This document shows, one piece after another, positions 40,387 to 49,670 of a DNA stretch of 64,000 nucleotides. Origin of the DNA: Paludibacteraceae bacterium (lineage in GTDB: Bacteria; Bacteroidota; Bacteroidia; Bacteroidales; Paludibacteraceae); the NCBI GenBank assembly GCA_017559385.1, contig JAFYSK010000046.1:37453-101452 (forward strand), read 5' to 3'. Both the position numbers and the translations under genes were made by a program. The stretch's first letter is position 1. Every line of letters starts with the position of its first letter. The notes beneath the pieces are model-generated. The model searched no databases and was not told the origin of the DNA. It was given only the letters and a program-made list of their open reading frames with translations.

Positions 40387-42234
40387 TTATTTGTTGAGTT
40401 TGACTACGATGGATGAGAGTGGGGCTGCCACCAAATTTGTTTTGTTTAGATCCACTGTTTGGCCTGTGATAATATCTTGACCTACAGGATTATACTTGCT
40501 GAGAATCTCCGCGTAGTGAGCTATTGGGATGGTGCGATTATCCTCGCTTGCATTCACATAGACGAATACCGCACCTTCGTCGGTATAACGGAAATATGCG
40601 TATGTGTTATCGCGTGTGATAAAGTGCATGGTTTTGCCATGGTGGATGATAGGCTCGGTTTTGCGCCATTGGAAGAGCTTGCTATGGTAGTCAAACATAT
40701 CTTGCATCTCGGTGGTAACCTGATCGCCCAAAGGCAATGGCATACGTAGGGTAGAGTGACCTAAACTGCGGTCAGAAGATTTGAGTCCATACTCGTCACC
40801 ATAGAAAACTTGTGGAATACCACGCATAGTAGCCAACATCGTCGTTGCCAATTTCACACGGCGTGGGTCTTGGTCTTTCACTATATCCGCAATACGATCC
40901 ATATCGTGGTTTCCTAACATGATCATGATATTATTTACATCGGCATAAAGGTAATCCATTGCTACGGCGTCATAGACGCGGGTCAAGCCATTGCCCCAAC
41001 CACTTCCGTCTGTTTCTAATGCTTGGCGTATAGCTTCTTCCACAGGGAAATCCATTACTGTTTTGAGATGACTATCAAAACCATTGTAGTTCTTCACGCC
41101 TGATTGCCAATATGCTACGGCAGGCGCAGGACGGGTCCAACACTCACCTACGATATTGAAATTAGGATACTCCTCCATGATGGCTTTTACCCATTCGCTA
41201 CCAGGAATCATCTCAATGTATGGATAAGTGTCGACGCGTAGTCCGTCTAGGTCTGCGTACTCTATCCACCAGATAGCCCATTGCTTGAAGTATTGCAGCA
41301 AGTCTGGGTTCTCGAGGTTCATGTCTGGCATAGGACGGTCGAACCAACCGCGGTTGGATAGTAGACGGTCATATTGAGATGCATTGATGTCGTAGTTCGC
41401 AGAGAATACGTTAGGTGTGTTGGTGAACTGCTCAAATTGGTTGATCCAGTCGTGGTAAGGCAGGTCCTTCATCCACCAGTGCGTGCCACCGCAATGGTTT
41501 GGTACCATATCCATGATGATTTTGATTCCTTTTTCGTGTGCTTTTTGGACCATTTGTTTGTACAGCTCATTATTGCCGTGTCTAGGGTCAATATGGTAGT
41601 AATCAGAGCAAGCATAACCATGATACGACCATGCTGCCTCATTGTCCTCTAGGAGTGGAGTAGGCCATATAGCTGTTGCTCCTAGCGATGCTATATAGTC
41701 AAGACTATTGATGATACCTTGAATGTCTCCACCGAAGCGTCCGTGAACATTGGTTTTGTCGGCAGTTTCGGCCATGTGTAGGGTGTTGTTGTTTTCGTCT
41801 CCATCTACAAAACGGTCGGACATGATCAGGTAGATCATATCAGCCGATGTGAATCCTTGGCGCATACGGCTGTCTGGTCGGCGTGTATGTATAGTGTAGT
41901 CAACGAAGGATGTTTTCTTGTTTTTCTTGAGTGTGATACGGTATGTACCAGCTTGATTGACAGCGAGATCTACAAATAAGTAGTTAGGGCTCTCTGCATT
42001 GTGTTGGCCTGTGATTTGTAGGCCGGTGCATTCGCCTTTGGCTGGTTTACCATTGTTGAGCAACTGGATAGTTACTTGTGCATCGGCCAAGTCTTCGCCC
42101 TGCAGCATAAGTGTAAGTGGGCAGTGCATTTCGGTCCACCAACAGAGTGGTTCTGCACGATCGATACGGGGTTTAGCATTGATAGAAAGAGCACTGATGA
42201 GTGCCAATGCTAGCAATAGAAATTTCTTGTTCAT
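40387..42234 (-). CDS. Glycoside hydrolase family 13 (neopullulanase/cyclomaltodextrinase-like)
   Basis: 615 residues with signal peptide (MNKKFLLLALALISALSINA), so periplasmic or outer surface. An N-terminal immunoglobulin-like cyclomaltodextrinase domain (about 20-120) precedes the (beta/alpha)8 catalytic domain: MDMVPNHCG, DGLRVDTYPYIE (nucleophile Asp), IVGECW (acid/base Glu) and MLGNHDMDR (third Asp). The C-terminal beta domain ends at about 610. This is the architecture of SusA-type enzymes that cleave starch or pullulan oligosaccharides; no SusCD pair is nearby. Starts about 35 bp downstream of the rnpB 3' end. Confidence 0.94.
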   Translation of the reverse strand: MNKKFLLLALALISALSINAKPRIDRAEPLCWWTEMHCPLTLMLQGEDLADAQVTIQLLNNGKPAKGECTGLQITGQHNAESPNYLFVDLAVNQAGTYRITLKKNKKTSFVDYTIHTRRPDSRMRQGFTSADMIYLIMSDRFVDGDENNNTLHMAETADKTNVHGRFGGDIQGIINSLDYIASLGATAIWPTPLLEDNEAAWSYHGYACSDYYHIDPRHGNNELYKQMVQKAHEKGIKIIMDMVPNHCGGTHWWMKDLPYHDWINQFEQFTNTPNVFSANYDINASQYDRLLSNRGWFDRPMPDMNLENPDLLQYFKQWAIWWIEYADLDGLRVDTYPYIEMIPGSEWVKAIMEEYPNFNIVGECWTRPAPAVAYWQSGVKNYNGFDSHLKTVMDFPVEEAIRQALETDGSGWGNGLTRVYDAVAMDYLYADVNNIMIMLGNHDMDRIADIVKDQDPRRVKLATTMLATMRGIPQVFYGDEYGLKSSDRSLGHSTLRMPLPLGDQVTTEMQDMFDYHSKLFQWRKTEPIIHHGKTMHFITRDNTYAYFRYTDEGAVFVYVNASEDNRTIPIAHYAEILSKYNPVGQDIITGQTVDLNKTNLVAAPLSSIVVKLNK

Positions 42235-42269
42235 AGGAATGATATTGTAACTTAAGTTTTATCAAAAAA

Positions 42270-42625
42270 AATAGCGTATCTATAAGCCGGGTTCTGTGCC
42301 GAAAAAAACGGTGTCTATCATTAATCTTGAGGTGCGTATTGCTACGGCCTTCTATTGCTTCCTACCCTCCAACTTACGCGAGCAGCGCTCTGACATTGGT
42401 ATACTTGGAATTGCAGCCCACAGTGTAGTCGTTTCACCCGCCCATAGGCGACTCGTCTCTGTACCAGTGACCAAACATTGCTGCCTGACGGTCATTAACC
42501 GCTGTGGTGCTCTATGCTGCCCGGACTTTCCTCGTCGTAGGGGATTAAAACCGATGATTTTTCTTCCCATACTCCGCGATAGACCGATACGCTATATGAA
42601 TTTTTTGATGGATGTACCACCCAAA
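42270..42625 (-). ncRNA. rnpB: RNase P RNA (bacterial class A)
   Basis: On the minus strand the universally conserved core GAGGAAAGTCCGGGC lies at 42519-42533 and the closing ACAGAACCCGGCTTAT at 42282-42297. The P1 helix pairs ATAGCGTATC near 42586-42595 with GATACGCTA at 42272-42280. It is the catalytic RNA that trims tRNA 5' ends. The 5' end is placed from the promoter -7 box at 42634 and is approximate by about 10 nt; the 3' end is at P1, followed by a T-run that can terminate. Confidence 0.95.
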
Positions 42626-42633
42626 ATAGGCTG

Positions 42634-42665
42634 CAAAAGTACAATTTTTTTTGCATGTACGCAAA
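42634..42665 (-). promoter_or_regulatory. Promoter of rnpB
   Basis: Minus strand: TTTG at 42662-42665, 20 bp including an A-run, TACTTTTG at 42634-42641. Confidence 0.75.
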
Positions 42666-42710
42666 TATTCAGGGCTCTTTTTTCTTGTTTTTGAACTTTC
42701 GCATGAAAAA

Positions 42711-42742
42711 TTTGTTTATATGAGAATTTTTTATTACCTTTG
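42711..42742 (+). promoter_or_regulatory. Promoter of the bactofilin gene
   Basis: TTTG at 42711-42714, 20 bp, TACCTTTG at 42735-42742, followed by CAGG. Confidence 0.75.
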
Positions 42743-42801
42743 CAGGCTGAAATACGAATATTAAAAATAATGATTGACAAAATCTAAATCCAAGTAAATA
42801 T

Positions 42802-43149
42802 ATGGCAACAACACAACAAAATTCAGGTGCATTATACAATGCGCTAACAGCAGGAAGTAAGATCATCGGTACTATTGTGACAGACAGCGATATGCGTGTG
42901 GATGGCACGATAGAAGGTGATGTAAAATGTCAAGGTAAATTGGTGGTTGGTGAAAAGGGTTTTATTCATGGCAATGTTGAGTGTCAGAATGCCGATGTGA
43001 TGGGCAAGATAGATGGTAAACTAGATGTTAAGGGTTCGCTGGCATTGCGTGCAACTAGCAATCTGGTGGGAGATATCTCCACAAGCACCTTGATGGTAGA
43101 ACCAAATGCGTTGTTCAATGGTTCTTGTACTATGGGTGAGAAAGAGTAA
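42802..43149 (+). CDS. Bactofilin (polymer-forming cytoskeletal protein)
   Basis: 115 residues. Central right-handed beta-helix of the bactofilin family: hexapeptide-like repeats TVTDSDMRVDGTIEGDVKC, GKLVVGEKGFIHGNVEC and GDISTSTLMVEPNALFNG. Bactofilins polymerise without nucleotides under the membrane and localise envelope or cell-wall enzymes. First gene after its own promoter, followed 26 bp later by the DUF1015 gene. Confidence 0.92.
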   Translation: MATTQQNSGALYNALTAGSKIIGTIVTDSDMRVDGTIEGDVKCQGKLVVGEKGFIHGNVECQNADVMGKIDGKLDVKGSLALRATSNLVGDISTSTLMVEPNALFNGSCTMGEKE

Positions 43150-43175
43150 TGTATTTTTTTTACTATAATTGAGTT

Positions 43176-44420
43176 ATGAAGATTAAGCCATTTCGTGGAA
43201 TTCGTCCTCCACGTGAACTTGCAAAGCAAGTAAGTAGTCGTCCTTATGATGTATTGAACTCGGAAGAAGCTCGTGAAGAGGCTGCTGGTAATGAGATGTC
43301 GTTGTATCATATCATTAAGCCAGAAATCAACTTTGCACCAGGAACCGATGAGCATGATCCATGTGTGTATGCCGCTGCTCGTGAGCAATTTGACTTGTTC
43401 CGACAGAAGGGTTGGCTGCAGCAGGATAGCGAGGAATATTACTATGTGTATGCGCAAACGATGAATGGTCGTACTCAATATGGATTGGTAGTGGCAGCAT
43501 GGGTTGAGGATTATATGGAGGGTCGCATCAAGAAACATGAGTTGACTCGTCGTGACAAGGAGGAAGACCGTATGAAGCATGTTCGCGTGAATAATGCGAA
43601 TGTGGAGCCTGTGTTCTTTGCTTATCCACATCAAGAGGAGTTGGACGCTATCATAGCTCGTTGTACGGCTGAGGAGCCAGAGTATGATTTTGTGTCGGAG
43701 TTGGATGGTTTTGGTCATAGTTTCTGGGTGATTCGTGACGCCGCGGATATTGCTCGTATCACGGAGATTGTGGCTGAGATGCCAGCGATGTATATTGCGG
43801 ATGGTCACCACCGTAGTGCTGCTGCGGCATTGGTGGGAAATGAGAAGAAGTTGCAAAATCCAAATCACAAGGGTGATGAGGAGTATAATTATTTCTTAGC
43901 AGTTTGCTTCCCAGAGAATCAACTGTATATCATGGACTATAACCGTCTAGTGAAGGACTTGAACGGCATGAGCAAGGAGGAATTGCTAGTTGCATTGCAA
44001 GAGGACTTCGAGGTGCAAGAAATGGGTGTGGAAATCTATCATCCAGATGCTTTGCATGTGTTTAGCTTGTATGTAGGCGGACACTGGTATAAGTTAGTGG
44101 CCAAAGAGGGTAGATATGATGATAATGATCCGATAGGCGTATTAGATGTGACTATATCTTCTAATTTGATTTTGGATAAGCTGTTGGGTATCAAGGATTT
44201 GCGTTCCGATAAGCGTATTGATTTTGTAGGCGGTATTCGCGGATTGCAAGCGCTGAAAGATAGAGTAGATAGTGGCGAGATGAAGATGGCTTTGGCACTT
44301 TATCCAGTGACAATGAAGCAGCTAATAGACATAGCTGATACGGGTAATATCATGCCACCTAAGACCACATGGTTTGAGCCAAAACTACGCTCAGGATTGG
44401 TGATTCACGAATTAGTTTAA
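43176..44420 (+). CDS. DUF1015 family protein
   Basis: 414 residues, full length for this family. Starts with the typical KPFRGIRPPRELAKQVSSRPYDVLN and contains the signature IADGHHRSAAA near the middle. It is sometimes seen next to serA/serC genes; no such neighbours here. The DGHHR motif suggests an enzymatic site, but function is not established. Cytosolic. Co-directional with bactofilin and the OmpH-like gene. Confidence 0.9.
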   Translation: MKIKPFRGIRPPRELAKQVSSRPYDVLNSEEAREEAAGNEMSLYHIIKPEINFAPGTDEHDPCVYAAAREQFDLFRQKGWLQQDSEEYYYVYAQTMNGRTQYGLVVAAWVEDYMEGRIKKHELTRRDKEEDRMKHVRVNNANVEPVFFAYPHQEELDAIIARCTAEEPEYDFVSELDGFGHSFWVIRDAADIARITEIVAEMPAMYIADGHHRSAAAALVGNEKKLQNPNHKGDEEYNYFLAVCFPENQLYIMDYNRLVKDLNGMSKEELLVALQEDFEVQEMGVEIYHPDALHVFSLYVGGHWYKLVAKEGRYDDNDPIGVLDVTISSNLILDKLLGIKDLRSDKRIDFVGGIRGLQALKDRVDSGEMKMALALYPVTMKQLIDIADTGNIMPPKTTWFEPKLRSGLVIHELV

Positions 44421-44445
44421 CAATTGAAATAAAAAAACATAAATT

Positions 44446-45036
44446 ATGGACATGAATAAAATTTTGATAGCAGTAAATGTGCTTTTGGTAGCTGCTGTAG
44501 CTACTTTGTTTGGTTTGGTTTTGTCAGGTAAATCTAATGAGCCAGTGTCGGAAGTAGTGGCAGACGCAGAGGTGCTTCCGGTAGCATATGTGAATGTGGA
44601 TAGCGTCTTGGTGAAATATAATTTTGCAATTGATGCCAATGAGCAATTGATGAAGAAGCAAGAAGATGCTCGTTTAAAGATCAATACCAAGTTGCGTTCC
44701 TTTCAAAATGATGTGAATGATTTTCAACGCAAATTGCAAAACAATGCCTTTTTGAGTCGTGAGCGTGCTGAGCAAGCGCAACAAGCATTGGCAAAGAAAG
44801 AGCAAGATATCCAACAGTTAGAGGCAAAACTTACACAGGAGATATTGGAGGAGAATCAGAAGGTTAATGCTCAATTGGCAGATTCGTTGACCAATTATTT
44901 GAATATCTTCAATGAAGAGGCAAAATATCATATTATTTTCAGCAACAATGCAAAGGACAATCTGTTGTTGGCTAATGAGCAATATGATATTACCGAGAAA
45001 ATCATTGAGGGCTTGAACGCTCGTTACCAAAAGTAA
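44446..45036 (+). CDS. OmpH/Skp family periplasmic chaperone-like protein
   Basis: 196 residues. N-terminal membrane segment or uncleaved signal (ILIAVNVLLVAAVATLFGLVL), then the OmpH core starting VLPVAYVNVDSVLVKYNFA, followed by a long coiled coil (about 65-150, rich in Gln/Lys/Glu) and a C-terminal beta strand with YHIIFSNNAKDNLLLAN. Skp-like proteins hold unfolded outer membrane proteins in the periplasm. Bacteroidetes often have several copies; this one is next to surface-polysaccharide genes. Confidence 0.88.
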   Translation: MDMNKILIAVNVLLVAAVATLFGLVLSGKSNEPVSEVVADAEVLPVAYVNVDSVLVKYNFAIDANEQLMKKQEDARLKINTKLRSFQNDVNDFQRKLQNNAFLSRERAEQAQQALAKKEQDIQQLEAKLTQEILEENQKVNAQLADSLTNYLNIFNEEAKYHIIFSNNAKDNLLLANEQYDITEKIIEGLNARYQK

Positions 45037-45051
45037 TAGAATTAGCCAAGC

Positions 45052-46578
45052 ATGCGCATACGACTGTTTTATAAACCCTACTGGCGATACGTGATAGTGG
45101 ATGCTATCACTTTGCTGGTTAGTGTATGCATTGTGTTGGCTTGGTTCCCGCTATCTACTCAGGTTCCTTTTCAAAAATACAGTGTCTTTGTACTCATTTT
45201 CTCCGGCATGTGGTTGTTGTTTGGCTATTTGTGTCATCGCTACATTCCAGTAAAGTACATGAAGATGGGTCAAGATATTCGTCGCTTATTAGCTGCATCG
45301 GTATTGCTATTTGGCGGTATGAGCGGCTATATGATGTTGATGGAAGGGCGTAATTTTTCGGTGTGGGTGCTTTTGACATTATGGTTAGTGATGCTGGTGG
45401 CGTCGCTAATTATTTTGATTTTCAAGCATGCATATCGCTATGCATTGGACGCGGATGAGGTGTCGATTGAGGCACCCAAACGCAATCCACAAGAGGTGTT
45501 GTCATCGCCTGTTGCATTGTCTTCAAAGGATAAGCAAGCGCTGCGTGATAGTATTCTAGACTTTATTCCGGAAAAAGCGTTGCGTTATGTAGAGAAGAGT
45601 GTTGATCTATATTCTAGCAATACTTTTACGCTGCGTTCATCGGACTTGTACAACATTAAGAAGTTGCCAAATTATCGCTACGATGTGTTGGTTAACTTTA
45701 TGCCACTCAATCAGATACGAGGTGTAAACAAGTTGTTTACTACGGTGAGTGATAAGTTGCCAGATAATGGTATCTGGGTATGTTGCTACGAGCCTCAGTC
45801 GGTGACTAAGCGTAATATTCTCAGTCGTTATCCAATGCTGATTGGCTGGTTGTATTATGCTGCATTCTTCTGCTACAAACGCGTGCTTCCTAAGTTATTG
45901 ATGACTTCGCGCTTTTATTTTGACATCACAGAGGGCAAGAATCGAGTGTTGAGTAAGGCAGAGGTTTTAGGGCGTTTGTGCTATTGTGGTTTTGATATCA
46001 TTGATGAGCGCAAGAAAGGAGACTTGAGTTATGTGGTAGCTCGTCGTAAGTTTAGGCCTGAGATTACGGCTCGTCGATTGTACGGCATATTGGTTAAACT
46101 CAATCGAGTTGGTAAGAATGGCAAGATGTTCAAGGTGTATAAGTTCAGAACGATGCACCCTTATTCGGAATTCTTACAAGCATATATCTACGAGCGATAT
46201 TCATTGCAGGAAGGTGGTAAATTTAACCACGATATTCGTGTAACGACGCTGGGGCGTTTGATGCGTAAGTACTGGATGGATGAGTTGCCAATGTTGCTGA
46301 ATCTGCTGAAGGGTGATATGAAATTGGTAGGTGTTCGACCTATCTCGCAGCACTATTACTCATTGTATTGCAGGGAATTACAGGAACAACGTATAAAACA
46401 TAAACCAGGACTTTTGCCTCCATTCTATGCCGATATGCCAAAAACTTTGGATGAGATTCAGGCATCGGAGATGCGTTATTTAACCATGTGCGAGAAGCGT
46501 GGAACATTGGTAACTGATTTTGTATACTTTTGGCGGATACTATATTCAATACTTTTCAAGCGCGCACACAGCGCATAA
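45052..46578 (+). CDS. Sugar transferase with atypical N-terminal part
   Basis: 508 residues. Four N-terminal membrane helices (about 10-140); residues about 165-345 look like a soluble Rossmann/methyltransferase-type domain (YDVLVNFMPLNQIRGVN, FYFDITEGKNRVLSKAEVLGRLCYCGFDI); from about 360 the cytosolic half of a bacterial sugar transferase (PF02397): RVGKNGKMFKVYKFRTM, DIRVTTLGRLMRKYWMDELPMLLNLLKGDMKLVGVRP, KPGLLPP. The usual re-entrant membrane helix before the RVGKNG motif is missing. Members of the family transfer a sugar-phosphate to undecaprenyl phosphate to start glycan synthesis. The Wzi-like gene follows after 1 bp. Confidence 0.85.
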   Translation: MRIRLFYKPYWRYVIVDAITLLVSVCIVLAWFPLSTQVPFQKYSVFVLIFSGMWLLFGYLCHRYIPVKYMKMGQDIRRLLAASVLLFGGMSGYMMLMEGRNFSVWVLLTLWLVMLVASLIILIFKHAYRYALDADEVSIEAPKRNPQEVLSSPVALSSKDKQALRDSILDFIPEKALRYVEKSVDLYSSNTFTLRSSDLYNIKKLPNYRYDVLVNFMPLNQIRGVNKLFTTVSDKLPDNGIWVCCYEPQSVTKRNILSRYPMLIGWLYYAAFFCYKRVLPKLLMTSRFYFDITEGKNRVLSKAEVLGRLCYCGFDIIDERKKGDLSYVVARRKFRPEITARRLYGILVKLNRVGKNGKMFKVYKFRTMHPYSEFLQAYIYERYSLQEGGKFNHDIRVTTLGRLMRKYWMDELPMLLNLLKGDMKLVGVRPISQHYYSLYCRELQEQRIKHKPGLLPPFYADMPKTLDEIQASEMRYLTMCEKRGTLVTDFVYFWRILYSILFKRAHSA

Positions 46579-46579
46579 G

Positions 46580-48424
46580 ATGCATATTGGAATGATGAGA
46601 AGAACGATCGTGTTATTGATATGTATGATGCTGGGTGTGATGCACAGTATGGCTCAACATATACCTGTTCCGCTGACTCAAACTAAATTGTATGATTATT
46701 TAGATGAATTGGCCAGCGATGGCGTCATAAGTATTCAAACCGCTATCCGTCCGTATACGCGCGATCAGGTAGCTCATATGTTGCTAATGGCACAGGATGC
46801 TGATTCATTGCTGAATATTCGTCAAAAGAAGGAGTTGGCATACTATCTGAACGAGTTTGCGCTAGAGTGTGATACGATGGTGAATAACTATGTGCAATAC
46901 ACGGATCATGCTACTTATAACCTATCGGTAGCTGATCCACAGTTTAGTTTTATGACCCGCGACAAGAACTTTAAACTACGTTTGCGTCCTATCTTAGGAA
47001 TGAATATTATTGCCGGTCATAAAGGAGCAATCCTTCAACGTTGGTATGGTGCCGAACTGCAGATGGACATAGCTAAGCATCTCAGTATATGGGGTAGTTT
47101 GCGCGACTACTCATGGAGCGGTAATTGGTTAAATGAACAATATTTTCCTACTGACAACGAGCGAAGAAATGGTGCTCGTATCCACTATGGTGCTTCGCAA
47201 GCGCAGCCCGCACTCTCACCAATAACTGGCGTACAATACAAGGAGGCTAGTTATGGCGGTGACTTCTCCGATTCTAAGGGAGGAATAAGCTTGTACTCAT
47301 GGTGGGGTAGCATCAGTCTACAACGTGAAAATATACGTTGGGGAGACGCTTACTATGCTTCGAATATTCTTTCTGGTAGAGCACCTGCTGCACCTATGCT
47401 GAGTTTGCAATTAACACCTTGTAAATGGTTCCAGTTTGATTATTTCCACGCTTGGTTGGTTTCTAATGTAGTAGACTCAACCTATTACTATCTAGAAAAT
47501 ACAACTGCGGGTACTGTTCTGGATAAAGAGTATCGACCTATGAACAAGTTCTTGGCGGCGAATATGTTCACATTCACACCTATCAAACACTTGTCATTCT
47601 CTGTCGGTAACTCGATTATATACTCAGAAAAGACAATTCAAGCTGCATACTTGATTCCAATTGCTTTCTACAAATCGCTAGATCACTTGTTGACCAAAGG
47701 TGTTGCTACCCAAAACCAAAACTCACAACTATTCGGTAGCATATCCATACGCCCTGTAGAGCACTTGCATCTATATGGCTCGATGTATGTGGATGAGTTC
47801 AAAGTGAGTCGTATGAAACCATCTAACAAGGAGTATAACCCAATATCCTATTTGGTTGGTTTCAATTGGTCAGGTTGGCCAATCAAAGGATTAAGCCTCA
47901 AAGGCGAGTTCGTCCGTACACATATCGCATGCTATTCGCACTCCATCGATGCGCTGACTTGGGAAACCAATAGTTTTAATATGGGTCACTACATGGGCGA
48001 CAATGCACAATCTATATATGGTGAATTAGCCTATCGTCCTATGCGTGGAATGTTGCTCAAACTGTCCTATCGCAACGATATGAAATACAACTCATATGCA
48101 TATTTGCGTGTACATCGCAATGAGAATAATCAAAAAGTGAATGAGTCTGCAGGTATCAGCAATACCATAGCACAGAAACCATTTGATAAATGCATCTATC
48201 GCAATGATGAACTGAGATTGGATGGCTTTTACGAAGTGCATCCTAATATGTTCCTCACGTTGAGTTTTGGATACAATCATGCACGTGGGTATGACAATGT
48301 GAATGAGAACGCCATCGGAAGTGAAGATATAGGAGATGCGCAGTATTACTTGGATAAGTTCGCACCAAGATTCTATCAAGGAAAGAATATTACGGGAAGT
48401 GTAGGATTTAGTTTTGGATTCTAA
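46580..48424 (+). CDS. Wzi-like capsule assembly / outer-membrane protein
   Basis: 614 residues from Met at 46580; the frame is open upstream to 46520 but that part overlaps the sugar transferase. Signal peptide (RRTIVLLICMMLGVMHSMAQ). A short helical start (about 30-110, YDYLDELASDGVISIQTAIRPYTRDQVA) is followed by many amphipathic strands ending in an aromatic residue (GSVGFSFGF), the pattern of an outer-membrane beta barrel. Wzi proteins hold capsule or exopolysaccharide on the cell surface. Context with sugar transferase and GT2 agrees. Confidence 0.87.
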   Translation: MHIGMMRRTIVLLICMMLGVMHSMAQHIPVPLTQTKLYDYLDELASDGVISIQTAIRPYTRDQVAHMLLMAQDADSLLNIRQKKELAYYLNEFALECDTMVNNYVQYTDHATYNLSVADPQFSFMTRDKNFKLRLRPILGMNIIAGHKGAILQRWYGAELQMDIAKHLSIWGSLRDYSWSGNWLNEQYFPTDNERRNGARIHYGASQAQPALSPITGVQYKEASYGGDFSDSKGGISLYSWWGSISLQRENIRWGDAYYASNILSGRAPAAPMLSLQLTPCKWFQFDYFHAWLVSNVVDSTYYYLENTTAGTVLDKEYRPMNKFLAANMFTFTPIKHLSFSVGNSIIYSEKTIQAAYLIPIAFYKSLDHLLTKGVATQNQNSQLFGSISIRPVEHLHLYGSMYVDEFKVSRMKPSNKEYNPISYLVGFNWSGWPIKGLSLKGEFVRTHIACYSHSIDALTWETNSFNMGHYMGDNAQSIYGELAYRPMRGMLLKLSYRNDMKYNSYAYLRVHRNENNQKVNESAGISNTIAQKPFDKCIYRNDELRLDGFYEVHPNMFLTLSFGYNHARGYDNVNENAIGSEDIGDAQYYLDKFAPRFYQGKNITGSVGFSFGF

Positions 48425-49453
48425 GTGAAGTGTAGTGTAGTTATATTAAATTGGAATGGTGAGGCGATGCTTCGCCAGTATTTGCCATCTGTTTTGGAAT
48501 ACACGCAAATACCTGATGTAGAGGTGGTTGTTGCTGATAATGGTTCTACAGATGGATCACTCTCCTTCTTACAGACGCAAACTGTACGTGTGATAACTTT
48601 GGATCAGAACTATGGCTTTGCCGAGGGCTATAATCGTGCCATATTGCAGGTGGATGCTGAGTATGTAGTATTGCTCAACTCTGATGTCGAGGTCACTGCT
48701 GGTTGGTTAGAAACTATGCTCCAGTATATGGACGCACATCCCAATCTTATGGCGGCCCAACCTAAAGTCTTGTCATGGACTTCCAAACAGCAGTTTGATG
48801 CCGGCAAGCAAAACGCAATCAGTTTTGAGCATGCAGGAGCAGCTGGAGGTATGATGGATATACTAGGTTATCCCTATTGTCGTGGCCGTATAATGGCGGC
48901 TGTGGAGGAGGATCATGGTCAGTATGATAATGTAGTACCTATCTTCTGGGCCACTGGAGCTTGTTTGCTTATGCGCACACGCGTATTTAAGGAATTGGGA
49001 GGTTTGGATGCACGATTTTTTGCGCACCAAGAGGAGATAGATCTTTGTTGGCGAATGATCAATAATGCGCCGACTGCTGCTGATGCACCTGTATTGGTTG
49101 TTATTCCACAGGCAGTGGTTTACCATCTTGGCGGTGGTACATTGGGCTACGAGAGCCCACGGAAGACATATCTTAATTTCAGAAATAATCTGTTGATGTT
49201 GTACAAAAATTTGCCTCGTCGTTATCGTTGGTGGATCATGTTGGTGCGTTGGGCTATGGATTATCTTGCTGCATTACAAATGCTATTAACCGGACAAAAA
49301 GATAATGTAAAAGCTGTTGTAAAGGCGCGATGTGCATATCATAAGATGAAAAAGGAATATCCACCTTCCAACTACAACAAAACCCGCGGATACCAACTTC
49401 TTGCAAGACGAAGTATCGTTTGGGATTATTATGTTAGAAGAAAGAGAAAGTAG
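48425..49453 (+). CDS. Family 2 glycosyltransferase
   Basis: 342 residues. GTG start codon immediately after the Wzi stop codon (no gap), giving MKCSVVILNWNGE. GT-A fold motifs: VVVADNGSTDGSL, LNSDVEV (DXD-type), FFAHQEEIDLCWR and the C-terminal VYHLGGGTLGYESPRKTYLNFRNNLLML, as in rhamnosyl- or related transferases making surface polysaccharides. C-terminal hydrophobic helix (WWIMLVRWAMDYLAALQML) may anchor it. Sugar and acceptor not readable. Confidence 0.92.
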   Translation: MKCSVVILNWNGEAMLRQYLPSVLEYTQIPDVEVVVADNGSTDGSLSFLQTQTVRVITLDQNYGFAEGYNRAILQVDAEYVVLLNSDVEVTAGWLETMLQYMDAHPNLMAAQPKVLSWTSKQQFDAGKQNAISFEHAGAAGGMMDILGYPYCRGRIMAAVEEDHGQYDNVVPIFWATGACLLMRTRVFKELGGLDARFFAHQEEIDLCWRMINNAPTAADAPVLVVIPQAVVYHLGGGTLGYESPRKTYLNFRNNLLMLYKNLPRRYRWWIMLVRWAMDYLAALQMLLTGQKDNVKAVVKARCAYHKMKKEYPPSNYNKTRGYQLLARRSIVWDYYVRRKRK

Positions 49454-49458
49454 TTTCT

Positions 49459-49665
49459 ATGAAAATTATAGTTGGTGTGATAGCTCTACTGCTAGCGATG
49501 TTGCTCCTATGTGTTAGGATTATTCTTAAGAAAAATGGCAAATTCAGTAGCCAACATATCTCTGAGAATCAACGAATGCGTCAAGATGGCATACATTGTG
49601 CTACTTCGCAAGATAGGGCCGCTCGTAAAAATAAAAAAACAAGAATAGATGTACGCCAAATGTAA
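49459..49665 (+). CDS. Small single-span membrane protein
   Basis: 68 residues. One N-terminal membrane helix (IIVGVIALLLAMLLLCVRIIL) then a basic cytosolic tail with GKFSSQHISENQRMRQDGIHCATSQDRAAR. I recall a similar pattern (GKF..HI..N..M...GI.C..SQD) from small conserved Bacteroidales proteins, often near dxr and rseP; function unknown. Five bp after the GT2 stop and five before dxr, so in the operon. Confidence 0.72.
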   Translation: MKIIVGVIALLLAMLLLCVRIILKKNGKFSSQHISENQRMRQDGIHCATSQDRAARKNKKTRIDVRQM

Positions 49666-49670
49666 AGATT

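Noticed and set aside
42984-43868. 294-codon open frame on the minus strand
   Set aside because: Antisense to the bactofilin and DUF1015 genes, no signal or family motif, composition of a shadow frame (Ile/Leu/His/Thr-rich).
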